9,149 nucleotides of DNA from an uncultured Clostridia bacterium (GTDB lineage: Bacteria > Bacillota_A > Clostridia > Oscillospirales > Oscillospiraceae), in the NCBI GenBank assembly GCA_946410505.1, contig CAMKAP010000071.1:1-9149 (forward strand). The letters run 5' to 3'. A program made the position numbers and the translations under genes. Below, piece by piece: positions 1-5,839 of the stretch. The notes under the pieces were generated by a model, which was not told the DNA's origin, ran no database searches, and worked only from the letters and a program-made list of their open reading frames with translations. Numbering within the stretch: position 1 is the first letter of the stretch; each line of letters opens with the position of its first letter.

Positions 1-172
1 GGGAAAAGACCTCCCCGGAGTCCCATATGAGCCGGTCGTTTTGAAAAACCCGAAGCCGATAGCTCTTCTGAAGGACGTTTTTGAGCTCGCTGGAGATCTT
101 CCATGAGAAATACGGAGGCGTATCGATAACCGGCGCGACCATTTTGTTGGTCATCAAATCGAATATATACAT
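1..172 (-). CDS. Alpha-L-rhamnosidase (GH78-like), N-terminal fragment, runs off the left edge
   Basis: Only the first 57 codons are inside the window. The product would hydrolyse terminal alpha-L-rhamnose from glycosides. What is seen: after a short lead the protein reads PYFSWK (residues 20-25), then QKSYRLRVF and IWDSGEVFS near residue 57. This matches the N-terminal beta-sandwich of bacterial alpha-L-rhamnosidases, whose consensus has a P-x-FSW motif, a Q-x-x-Y-x-[IL]-x-V strand and a WDSG-x-V-x-S strand. The catalytic (alpha/alpha)6 barrel lies outside the window. The start is the ATG at 172-170, preceded by AAGGAG seven bases upstream. No signal peptide is visible, so a cytoplasmic enzyme is likely. 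It begins 11 bases after the symporter stop and is the fourth gene of the leftward operon. The family call rests on this short domain alone; other enzymes carrying the same N-terminal module cannot be excluded. Confidence 0.72.
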   Translation of the reverse strand, partial: MYIFDLMTNKMVAPVIDTPPYFSWKISSELKNVLQKSYRLRVFQNDRLIWDSGEVFS

Positions 173-183
173 GGCAAATCTCC

Positions 184-1662
184 TTAATATTTTCGGCTGA
201 GCTGCGCTTCGCACTCAGCTCGGCTGATCTCGCCGGCATTGCACTTGGCCATCAGCTTGACGTCGCTGTCCCGCAGCTTGTAGAAAGCAATGACCACGAT
301 GCCGAGGATCGTACCGATGGCGGGAATCATCATGAATACCGTCCAAAGCGTATCCAGCGCGCTCTGCGGCTGCACGACATTGAGCTGTGCCAACTCTTCA
401 AAGCTCTCGGCCTCCACGGGGATCCATTCGGACAGGCCGAGAATGAAGATACCCAAAGAGGAGGCGACGCTGGTGGTCAGCTTGTTGAGGAAAGCGTTGA
501 GGGAGAAGAAGATGCCGGAGCAGTCCTTGCCCGTCTTGTAGCGGGTATATTCGATGGTATCCGGCGTCATGAAGGTTTTGGCGATGTTCGCCACATTTCC
601 CGGCGCGGCCTGCAGAACCAGCAGGATCGTGATAAGCACGAAGTTGTGGTATCCGGCGAAATAAATCATGGAATAGATCAGAGCGCCGGCGAGACCGCAG
701 ACCATGAACACTCTCTTTTTACCCCATTTCTCGCAGAAACGGTCGGTATTCAGCTGGGCGATGGTCTGAGGGATAAAGGCGATGGCGATCGGGATGACCA
801 GAATCATCGAATCGCCGTAGAGGTAATAGGAGGCGTAGGTGCCGAGAGAAGCGCCGGTCTGGAGCGCACCGTAAATAAAGGTGCTGAGAAGGATGATCGC
901 CATATACTTGTTGGTCTTGACGCACTCGATCATGTCCCTGAAGGTGTAGTGCTCGGCGGCGTTCTCGTCCTCTGTGTTCTTCAGCTCCACGTTGTGCTCC
1001 TTGACCTTGGTAGCCAGGGGCAGCATCATGAAGAAAAAGACGACGGAGGAAACAATGGCAACCATGCGCATGGATACGCCTACATGTTCGCTGATGAGGA
1101 ACATCCAGATAATACCGGCAAGCACCGTAAAGATCCCGCCGAGGATGCCCTTGATCTGCAGGATACGGTCACGCTCCGGGACGTTATCCGTCAGCGAGAC
1201 GATCATGGAGTTCATCGGGACCTCCACGAGCGTATAGGAAAAGTCGTAGAGCAAATAGGTCACCGTGAACCATACCAGCTTTACAGCCTCCGGCGCGCCT
1301 TGCGGCATCAGGAAGAAAACCACTGTGAAGATCGGGAAAAGGAAGAAAGTGGCCCGGTACCAGGGCAGATATTTTCCTTCGCCGGCCAGCTTCCCCAGCA
1401 GCTTGCTGTTCTTGATGTTCAGCTTGTCGATGAGGAAGCCGAAGATCACGTCGTCGCAGGCGTCAATGACCTTGACCACCAGGATGGCGGCTGAGATCTT
1501 GAGCAGACTGATTCCCTGGAACAGCAGGAACAGCGTCATGAACGCTGTGACGATATAGCCTTCCAGCGTTCGCCCAAGATCACCGATATAGTAATTGATT
1601 CGCTCCGAACGGGTGGTTTTCCAGCCCTCATGCGAAATTACTTTTCTTTCTTTGGGTTTCAT
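184..1662 (-). CDS. GPH-family sugar:cation symporter (MFS_2)
   Basis: A 492-residue integral membrane protein of the glycoside-pentoside-hexuronide:cation symporter family (MelB/XynB/UidB type), which imports glycosides driven by H+ or Na+. What is seen: a hydrophilic N-terminus, then about twelve hydrophobic segments. Residues 64-80 read KVIDACDDVIFGFLIDK, the family's acidic helix-2/loop 2-3 signature, followed by GKYLPWY (96-102). The YTLVEVPMNSM stretch (143-153) and the NVPERDR loop (160-166) match the family's conserved helix 5 and following loop. Length is close to the family norm of 450-500. The start ATG (1662-1660) has GGGAGG seven bases upstream. The upstream tannase-family stop codon ends one base before it, so translation is probably coupled. 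Substrate cannot be read from sequence; the neighbouring rhamnosidase and esterases suggest an acylated, rhamnose-containing oligosaccharide or phenolic glycoside. Confidence 0.9.
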   Translation of the reverse strand: MKPKERKVISHEGWKTTRSERINYYIGDLGRTLEGYIVTAFMTLFLLFQGISLLKISAAILVVKVIDACDDVIFGFLIDKLNIKNSKLLGKLAGEGKYLPWYRATFFLFPIFTVVFFLMPQGAPEAVKLVWFTVTYLLYDFSYTLVEVPMNSMIVSLTDNVPERDRILQIKGILGGIFTVLAGIIWMFLISEHVGVSMRMVAIVSSVVFFFMMLPLATKVKEHNVELKNTEDENAAEHYTFRDMIECVKTNKYMAIILLSTFIYGALQTGASLGTYASYYLYGDSMILVIPIAIAFIPQTIAQLNTDRFCEKWGKKRVFMVCGLAGALIYSMIYFAGYHNFVLITILLVLQAAPGNVANIAKTFMTPDTIEYTRYKTGKDCSGIFFSLNAFLNKLTTSVASSLGIFILGLSEWIPVEAESFEELAQLNVVQPQSALDTLWTVFMMIPAIGTILGIVVIAFYKLRDSDVKLMAKCNAGEISRAECEAQLSRKY

Positions 1663-1663
1663 G

Positions 1664-3136
1664 TCAGTTCCTCCCTCGATATGTTTCTGCGGAGCCTTGC
1701 TCCAGAATCTCGCCTTTTCTATTTACTCTCAACGTGGGCAGCATCTCAGGCGCCGATCCTCGTTCCACCCAATCCAACAAGGCGCGCATGCCGGTGCATT
1801 CGGTAAGACCGGGTCCATGCCAGCGGCAGTCGCCATGCCCGTCGCCGGCTGTGATATAAAGCCGCAGGAATGCGTCTTTATCCCTTACACGCTGCCAATA
1901 ATCCAGCGTTCCATCCACAGGGATCAGCGGATCGGCGGTACCGTGATCGATCAGCAGTTTCCCACCCCGTTCACGAAAAGCGGAGAGATCCGCCTGATCT
2001 GCCATGGAAGAAGCGAACTTCTCCACACTTCGGTCAAACAGCCGCTCAAAATCCGAACGGCTCATGTAGTAGCCGCGGAAGTGCTCATCCTCCGTCACCC
2101 AGCACAGATGGTGCCGGCTGAGGAAAAAGGGCCTGGGTCTTCCGGTGAACAATTGATAGTAGAAAGCGCCGATGGGGATACCAACATTCCAAAAGGGAAC
2201 TCCGGGGCGAAAGCCGTACCAGAGAAAGTCTCCGTTTGCCCGCCGAGGCCCCTCCCAGAGTGCTTGAACCACCTGCGCGTCCTTCTCTGTGAATCCATCC
2301 TGACCAACCAGACGGAAAGGATCAAAGCTCACGCGCTCCTGCAGCCGGTAATAAGCGTCTTCGCCGCCCGCGCAGTCATGAACAGCCTTTGTTGCCTGCA
2401 GCAGCTTTTTTGCCGTCAGCGTGTGCTTCAAATCATTCATCACGGCCAGCGGCCAGTAGCTTTCCACGAGAAACTTCGGCCAGTGGATGGCCGGGCAGCT
2501 TGCCCAGACACCGTCGTAGTCTTCGGGCCATTCCTGAACCTCCACCAGCGCCTGACGTCCTCCTCCGCTCCCTCCGTGAAAATAGCTGTATTTCACGGGG
2601 CGATCATGCAGGAGCTCCGCAACACGTCTGCCAATGAGGCTCATTTCATGGGTGGAGCGGCTGCGCCAGTTTTCATAGCGCTCCCAGTCGAAGACACCAT
2701 GCTCCACGGCCCACTGCCTTTTCCCGTTTCCTGCGTCCGTGCTGGCGCAGGCGAAGCCGTTGAGCAGAGCCTTCGGCAGCGTCTGGCCACGGCTGGTATT
2801 GTCGGGACGTGTGATGTACTGCTCTCCTCCGGTGCCTGTCCCGCCGCCTCCTGTTCCCACAAAGCGATCATTCCAGGCCAGTGGGATCCAAACGATGATG
2901 TTCTCCTCGTGGACGGCTGTCCGGTGACGAAGGCGAACATCAACAAAAGGCGGCAGCCCGGTGATATTTCCAATCGTTTTTTTGTAAATCCCGCTGTCGT
3001 TTATCACGACCGACACGACACGGATATCAGGATCATCCAAAGCAATCTGCAGCCATCCTGTTTCGGCGCGCTGCCGGATCCCCGGCGTTTCTCTCAGAGA
3101 GGAACAGTCATAAAAAAGATTGTTGTCACGCTCCAT
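1664..3136 (-). CDS. Tannase/feruloyl esterase family hydrolase (PF07519-like), cytoplasmic form
   Basis: A 490-residue alpha/beta hydrolase resembling the tannase/feruloyl esterase family, which splits aromatic or other acyl esters. What is seen: a glycine-rich oxyanion region (GTGGGGTGTGGEQ, 94-106), the nucleophile elbow GGSGGGRQAL with Ser190, the acid motif DHGTADPLIP with Asp402, and the base motif GDGHGDC with His434. An intervening lid with WASCPAIHW (211-219) is typical of the family. Known members have Cys next to the Ser (GCSGG) and Cys next to the His (HC), joined by a disulfide. Here both are Gly (189 and 435). There is no signal peptide, whereas most relatives are secreted. The start was set at ATG 3136-3134 because GGAGGAG lies just upstream and it overlaps the previous gene by only 11 bases; an open frame reaches 3256 but would overlap by 131. 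The natural acyl group is unknown: galloyl, feruloyl or acetyl are all possible. Confidence 0.82.
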   Translation of the reverse strand: MERDNNLFYDCSSLRETPGIRQRAETGWLQIALDDPDIRVVSVVINDSGIYKKTIGNITGLPPFVDVRLRHRTAVHEENIIVWIPLAWNDRFVGTGGGGTGTGGEQYITRPDNTSRGQTLPKALLNGFACASTDAGNGKRQWAVEHGVFDWERYENWRSRSTHEMSLIGRRVAELLHDRPVKYSYFHGGSGGGRQALVEVQEWPEDYDGVWASCPAIHWPKFLVESYWPLAVMNDLKHTLTAKKLLQATKAVHDCAGGEDAYYRLQERVSFDPFRLVGQDGFTEKDAQVVQALWEGPRRANGDFLWYGFRPGVPFWNVGIPIGAFYYQLFTGRPRPFFLSRHHLCWVTEDEHFRGYYMSRSDFERLFDRSVEKFASSMADQADLSAFRERGGKLLIDHGTADPLIPVDGTLDYWQRVRDKDAFLRLYITAGDGHGDCRWHGPGLTECTGMRALLDWVERGSAPEMLPTLRVNRKGEILEQGSAETYRGRN

Positions 3137-4139
3137 AGCGCTCCTCCATCCATGCCAGCGCACGGTCGACCCAGCCGGCAAGCGCCGTATCGGATCCGAG
3201 GCCGAAGCCGTGTCCCCCGTGTTCGGCGATCTCAAAGCGGTGAGCAATGTCCGCATTTTTCAATGCGGCTCTCAGATCGTCCTGATCCTTTGGTGGAACG
3301 GTGTCGTCATCCCGCGCGGCGGCGAGATAGACCGGAGGATAGGCGCTGTCGATATGGCGATCAACAGCATAGCGGTCTTCTTCTGCCTCCGTATACCCTG
3401 CGCCGTACATTCCGGTTTTTATATAGTCGGCAAGCGGACCGGAGGGCAGATTTCGAGTGGAAGCAAGCGGATAGTCCAGCAGAAGAAGCTCCGGTTGAGG
3501 CAAACCGTAGGCGCGTGCGCCCAAATGTGCCGTGCCCCACAGCGCGGCGAGAAAACCACCCGCGGAAAAGCCGCCCAGCAGATAACGGTCGCGATCGAGG
3601 CCAAAACGTTCCGCGTTTTCACGGATCAGTCGTAAAGCCGCCGCGATATCCTCCAGCGGCTTGGGCAGCAGGCCGTGAATAAAGCTCTCCTCGGAGGCCG
3701 TGCGGTAGTTCAGGCAAAAGCAGGAATAACCGAGCTCATTGAGCCGCGCGGCCATGGGCAGTGATTCCGGCAATGTGCAGACCGCTCCGAAGCCTCCCCC
3801 GGCAAGCAGAAGCGCATATCTTCCAGTCTGATCCTCAAGGGGAGGAAGATAAAGCATTTGTGCCTGCGCTTTTTCAGGAAAAGCGGTGATCTCGTTTTCT
3901 TCATAAATGGAAAAGACCAGCGGATGCCCCGCGCGCGACGCCCGTTCCAAACGGCGCAGACCGTACAGCATATCGTCCAGTCCCCAGGTGGGATGCTGTT
4001 CATGGATCTGCCGAAGAGAGCAGGACATGGACGATTGTATCCACCGGTCGTTCACGGAGGAAATGAGGTTTCCTCTCATGGCGCGAAGCTCCTGATCCTG
4101 ATATAGGTCCCGGATCGTGGTGTTCTCGTTCAGCTTCAT
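3126..4139 (-). CDS. Alpha/beta-hydrolase carbohydrate-esterase-like enzyme (BD-FAE/Aes type)
   Basis: A 337-residue esterase-like enzyme and first gene of the leftward operon. What is seen: residues 1-105 form an extra N-terminal region (TIRDLYQDQEL at 8-18, then helical) ahead of the hydrolase core. The core has an oxyanion loop LLAGGGFGAV (111-120), the nucleophile elbow GGFSAGGF with Ser192, an acid candidate in ARDDDTVPP (Asp278 or Asp279), and the base in EHGGHGFG (His310). This triad order and these motifs fit the BD-FAE/acetylxylan-esterase-like group of alpha/beta hydrolases, which remove acetyl or feruloyl groups from glycans. The oxyanion loop has Ala-Gly-Gly-Gly in place of the common His-Gly-Gly-Gly. 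There is no signal peptide. The start ATG (4139-4137) is preceded by AAGGAG about five bases upstream. It is likely transcribed from the symmetrical control region at 4149-4219. Exact substrate unknown. Confidence 0.82.
   Translation of the reverse strand: MKLNENTTIRDLYQDQELRAMRGNLISSVNDRWIQSSMSCSLRQIHEQHPTWGLDDMLYGLRRLERASRAGHPLVFSIYEENEITAFPEKAQAQMLYLPPLEDQTGRYALLLAGGGFGAVCTLPESLPMAARLNELGYSCFCLNYRTASEESFIHGLLPKPLEDIAAALRLIRENAERFGLDRDRYLLGGFSAGGFLAALWGTAHLGARAYGLPQPELLLLDYPLASTRNLPSGPLADYIKTGMYGAGYTEAEEDRYAVDRHIDSAYPPVYLAAARDDDTVPPKDQDDLRAALKNADIAHRFEIAEHGGHGFGLGSDTALAGWVDRALAWMEERYGA
3141..3147 (-). promoter_or_regulatory. Ribosome-binding site that decides the tannase-family start
   Basis: GGAGGAG on the minus strand (3147-3141) lies four bases before ATG 3136-3134, within the last codons of the upstream esterase gene. 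Its position favours this start over the ATG at 3256 and suggests translational coupling, since the upstream stop (3128-3126) lies just past the start. Confidence 0.65.
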
Positions 4140-4148
4140 AAAAACTCC

Positions 4149-4177
4149 TTGACAGCCTTTTGTGTAAGTGTTACAGT
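4149..4177 (+). promoter_or_regulatory. Candidate sigma-70 promoter for the rightward (tetR) operon
   Basis: A perfect -35 box TTGACA (4149-4154) is followed after exactly 17 bases by TACAGT (4172-4177, four of six matches to TATAAT). The predicted start is near 4184, leaving a leader of about 92 bases before the tetR ATG. The -10 lies inside the left arm of the inverted repeat, so a protein bound there would block it. Inferred from consensus and spacing only. Confidence 0.5.
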
Positions 4178-4202
4178 TGTTACCGAGACAAATGTAACAC
4201 TT
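4166..4202. repeat. 37-bp inverted repeat, probable operator between divergent operons
   Basis: The left arm AAGTGTTACAGTTGT (4166-4180) and right arm ACAAATGTAACACTT (4188-4202) pair at 14 of 15 positions around the 7-base centre TACCGAG; the only mismatch is 4176 against 4192. The left arm also completes a tighter 13-bp perfect dyad, TGTAAGTGTTACA (4163-4175). Both candidate -10 boxes lie within the arms. The stem is AT-rich and has no following T-run, so it does not look like a terminator. The adjacent TetR-family gene is the natural candidate to bind it, by analogy with many divergently placed TetR regulators. Confidence 0.72.
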
Positions 4203-4219
4203 TAATAGCTGTATGACAA
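4191..4219 (-). promoter_or_regulatory. Candidate sigma-70 promoter for the leftward (esterase-symporter-rhamnosidase) operon
   Basis: On the minus strand, TTGTCA (4219-4214, five of six matches) is followed after 17 bases by TACATT (4196-4191, four of six). The predicted start is near 4184 and the leader about 45 bases, ending in the AAGGAG ribosome site of the esterase gene. The -10 lies in the right arm of the inverted repeat. It is the mirror image of the plus-strand promoter about base 4184, so the two probably compete for polymerase. Inferred from consensus and spacing only. Confidence 0.5.
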
Positions 4220-4242
4220 GGGATTTTTAATCGTTGAGAGCG

Positions 4243-4252
4243 AACTGTAACA
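4243..4252 (+). promoter_or_regulatory. Additional TGTAACA operator-like half-site in the tetR leader
   Basis: The ten bases AACTGTAACA repeat, in opposite orientation, the sequence at 4178-4169 in the inverted repeat. The core heptamer TGTAACA is at 4246-4252. It lies downstream of the candidate tetR promoter, where a bound repressor could act as a roadblock. Function is inferred from repetition only. Confidence 0.4.
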
Positions 4253-4265
4253 AAACTGCTGGGGG

Positions 4266-4272
4266 TGTAACA
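4266..4272 (+). promoter_or_regulatory. TGTAACA copy between the ribosome site and ATG of tetR
   Basis: A further exact TGTAACA sits between GGGGG (4261-4265), the only purine-rich ribosome-binding candidate, and the ATG at 4276. It is exactly 20 bases downstream of the copy at 4246, about two helical turns. It could act as a DNA operator or as an RNA element at the translation start; neither is shown. Confidence 0.35.
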
Positions 4273-4275
4273 GAA

Positions 4276-4806
4276 ATGGCGAGGAAAAATGAGGCGCACG
4301 ACATGGTCATGGAAAGCTTAACGGAGGCTCTGCTACAACTGATGCGCACGAAGCCGCTTTCGGAGATCAGTGTGTCTGAGCTGTGCGACAAGGCAGGCGT
4401 CAGCCGCGTAAGCTACTATCGAAACTACAATTCCATGGCTGATATTCTGGTGAGGCACTTAAATAGTTGTACAGATGCCTGGTGGGAGGTTTTTTCCAAA
4501 AAACCCGCCGATGAGTTTTATTCGGAATTCTGGCCGTCATTGCTGAACGAATACAGAAATAATGCTGATCTGATCCAACTGATTTTTGAAAATAATGTCC
4601 GCTATATCCTTCTGGATCATATTCATGACTGTGTAACAAAAGAAAGCACCGGTGAAGAGAGGGATGCCTATGTACGATCTGCTTTGGCCGGAGCACTCTT
4701 TGGTCTGGTAAGTGAATGGATTCGTCATGGCATGGGAGATCTTCCGGAAGGCTTCCGTCTGATTGAGTTGCTTGGACTTCTGGAGAAGCAGGGAGTGCAT
4801 GTATGA
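4276..4806 (+). CDS. TetR/AcrR-family transcriptional regulator
   Basis: A 176-residue one-component regulator, the likely local controller of both operons. What is seen: an N-terminal DNA-binding domain with helices at about 8-25, then the helix-turn-helix ISVSELCDKAGVSRVSYYRNY (31-51), matching the TetR signature (T-V-x-x-I-x-x-x-A-G-V-S-x-x-T-F-Y-x-Y-F). The remainder is a helical ligand-binding/dimerisation domain ending with AGALFGLVSEWIRHGM (138-153), a pattern common in Firmicute AcrR-type regulators. The ATG at 4276 was chosen because it starts just before the first helix; a TTG at 4234 in the same frame adds 14 residues but has no clear ribosome site and would place the leader motifs inside the coding region. 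The gene is visibly AT-richer than its neighbours. Its stop overlaps the next start (ATGA, 4803-4806). Ligand unknown. Confidence 0.88.
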   Translation: MARKNEAHDMVMESLTEALLQLMRTKPLSEISVSELCDKAGVSRVSYYRNYNSMADILVRHLNSCTDAWWEVFSKKPADEFYSEFWPSLLNEYRNNADLIQLIFENNVRYILLDHIHDCVTKESTGEERDAYVRSALAGALFGLVSEWIRHGMGDLPEGFRLIELLGLLEKQGVHV

Positions 4807-5783
4807 GAGAGAAGCCTGCTGTTTTGAATCCCGCTCGGGATGTGACGATCACAGCCTATCCTGTCAAAAGGCCGAAAGCTTTTACATTTCTGATTGCACC
4901 GGGAGGCGGATACAACAACTGTGAAGAAGCCGAGAGTGCGCCGGTCGCCAGGCACTTCAACAAGCTTGGCTACAACGCTTTTGTTTTTCGCTACTCTGTG
5001 GGACAGCACAAGGATTGGCCCCATCCGCTGGAGGACTTTGACTTGGCGATGGAGTGGCTGCAGACGCATGCGCAAGAATACCGGGTCGACCCAACGCGCA
5101 TCGTGGCGATCGGCTTTTCTGCCGGCGGGCATGTGATTGCCGCCGCAGCGTCAAAGGCGGTCAGAAAGCCCTTTGCCGCGATCCTCTGTTACGGCCTGAT
5201 CGACAGAGAGACACTGGCGTACTGCAACCCCAGCGCGCCGGACGCCTCCGAGCTGGTGAACGCCGACACCTGCCCCTGCTTTCTGGCCTCTTCCCGGAAC
5301 GACTGGATAGTCCCCATCACCAACACAACAAAGCTGATGGCCGCCTTTGAAAAGAATTATATCGACTATGAGGCGCATATCTACGGCTACGCGATGCACG
5401 GCTTTTCGATCGGCAAAGCACAACATGGGAACAATCCCGTTTTCTGCTCCCGCGTGGGCGACTGGGTGGAGGACAGCCTCAGTTGGCTACGGGAGCTTTC
5501 CGAGGGATGTTATATCTCCATCCGGGAGTCTGCCGCCTATCAGGACGCGCACACGGAAACGCTTTCCGTGCTGACCTCCTGCCGTCTGCTGGAGCAGAAC
5601 CGGGACGCCTTGTCCATGCTGAAGAAGCGTTTCCCCGCCCAGTATCTGATCTATACCCTCGCCCGAAAAAAGATCGGAGCGTTCATGGATACGGTTTCTT
5701 TGAAGAACCTCTATACGCTTATGCGCGTCAAGCCTGGAACGATAGAAAAGCTCGACCGTGCGCTGAGACGGTACAGGCTGTGA
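4803..5783 (+). CDS. Alpha/beta-hydrolase esterase (Aes/BD-FAE-like) with a C-terminal helical extension
   Basis: A 326-residue hydrolase predicted to deacylate sugars or phenolic esters in the cytoplasm. What is seen: the oxyanion loop APGGGY (32-37), RVDPTRIVAIGFSAGGH with nucleophile Ser106 (94-110), the acid in SSRNDWIVP (Asp167), and the base in YAMHGFS (His199). The hydrolase fold ends near residue 233 (WLREL). It is followed by about 90 further residues with predicted helices (TSCRLLEQNRDALSMLKKRF at 258-277) that are not part of the standard fold and that I do not recognise. There is no signal peptide. The ATG overlaps the tetR stop by four bases and has GGGAG seven bases upstream (4791-4795). 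It is unlike the 337-residue esterase of the other operon in architecture (C-terminal instead of N-terminal extra region), so the two are not simple recent duplicates. Substrate unknown. Confidence 0.82.
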   Translation: MREKPAVLNPARDVTITAYPVKRPKAFTFLIAPGGGYNNCEEAESAPVARHFNKLGYNAFVFRYSVGQHKDWPHPLEDFDLAMEWLQTHAQEYRVDPTRIVAIGFSAGGHVIAAAASKAVRKPFAAILCYGLIDRETLAYCNPSAPDASELVNADTCPCFLASSRNDWIVPITNTTKLMAAFEKNYIDYEAHIYGYAMHGFSIGKAQHGNNPVFCSRVGDWVEDSLSWLRELSEGCYISIRESAAYQDAHTETLSVLTSCRLLEQNRDALSMLKKRFPAQYLIYTLARKKIGAFMDTVSLKNLYTLMRVKPGTIEKLDRALRRYRL

Positions 5784-5820
5784 TTCGATCCGAAGAAGGG
5801 AAGGTTTATCAATCAACGAT

Positions 5821-5829
5821 AAGGAGGGG
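5821..5829 (+). promoter_or_regulatory. Strong ribosome-binding site that decides the GH43-like start
   Basis: AAGGAGGGG precedes the ATG at 5840. The open frame continues upstream to 5483, but that part overlaps the esterase and has no comparable site. The conserved GH43 N-terminus begins immediately after this ATG. Confidence 0.7.
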
Positions 5830-5839
5830 TCCTTGTATC

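Noticed and set aside
646..1494. A 282-codon plus-strand frame opposite the symporter, rich in His, Asp and Glu.
   Set aside because: The odd composition (many HxxD/E runs) is the reverse complement of codons for hydrophobic membrane helices. No family is recognisable.
3137..3256. A longer N-terminus for the tannase-family gene, adding 40 residues.
   Set aside because: It would overlap the upstream esterase by 131 bases. The added residues (Ser/Pro/Arg-rich) are not a signal peptide, and a strong ribosome site favours the ATG at 3136.
1595..3682. A 695-codon open frame on the plus strand, opposite the tannase-family and esterase genes.
   Set aside because: It is antisense to two genes with intact catalytic motifs. 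Its protein is low-complexity, rich in Arg/Pro/Ala/Ser, with no domain pattern, as expected of an open shadow frame in GC-rich coding DNA.
4166..4202. The inverted repeat read as a rho-independent terminator or a riboswitch.
   Set aside because: The arms are AT-rich, no T-run follows on either strand, and it lies between diverging genes. The leaders are too short and simple for a known riboswitch class that I can recognise.
4234..4275. A TTG start for tetR giving 14 more residues.
   Set aside because: No ribosome site precedes it. The extension is not typical of TetR N-termini and covers the repeated TGTAACA motifs, which look regulatory.
5483..5839. An extension of the GH43-like frame upstream by 119 codons.
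   Set aside because: It overlaps the esterase end in another frame, has no matching motif, and AAGGAGGGG marks the ATG at 5840.
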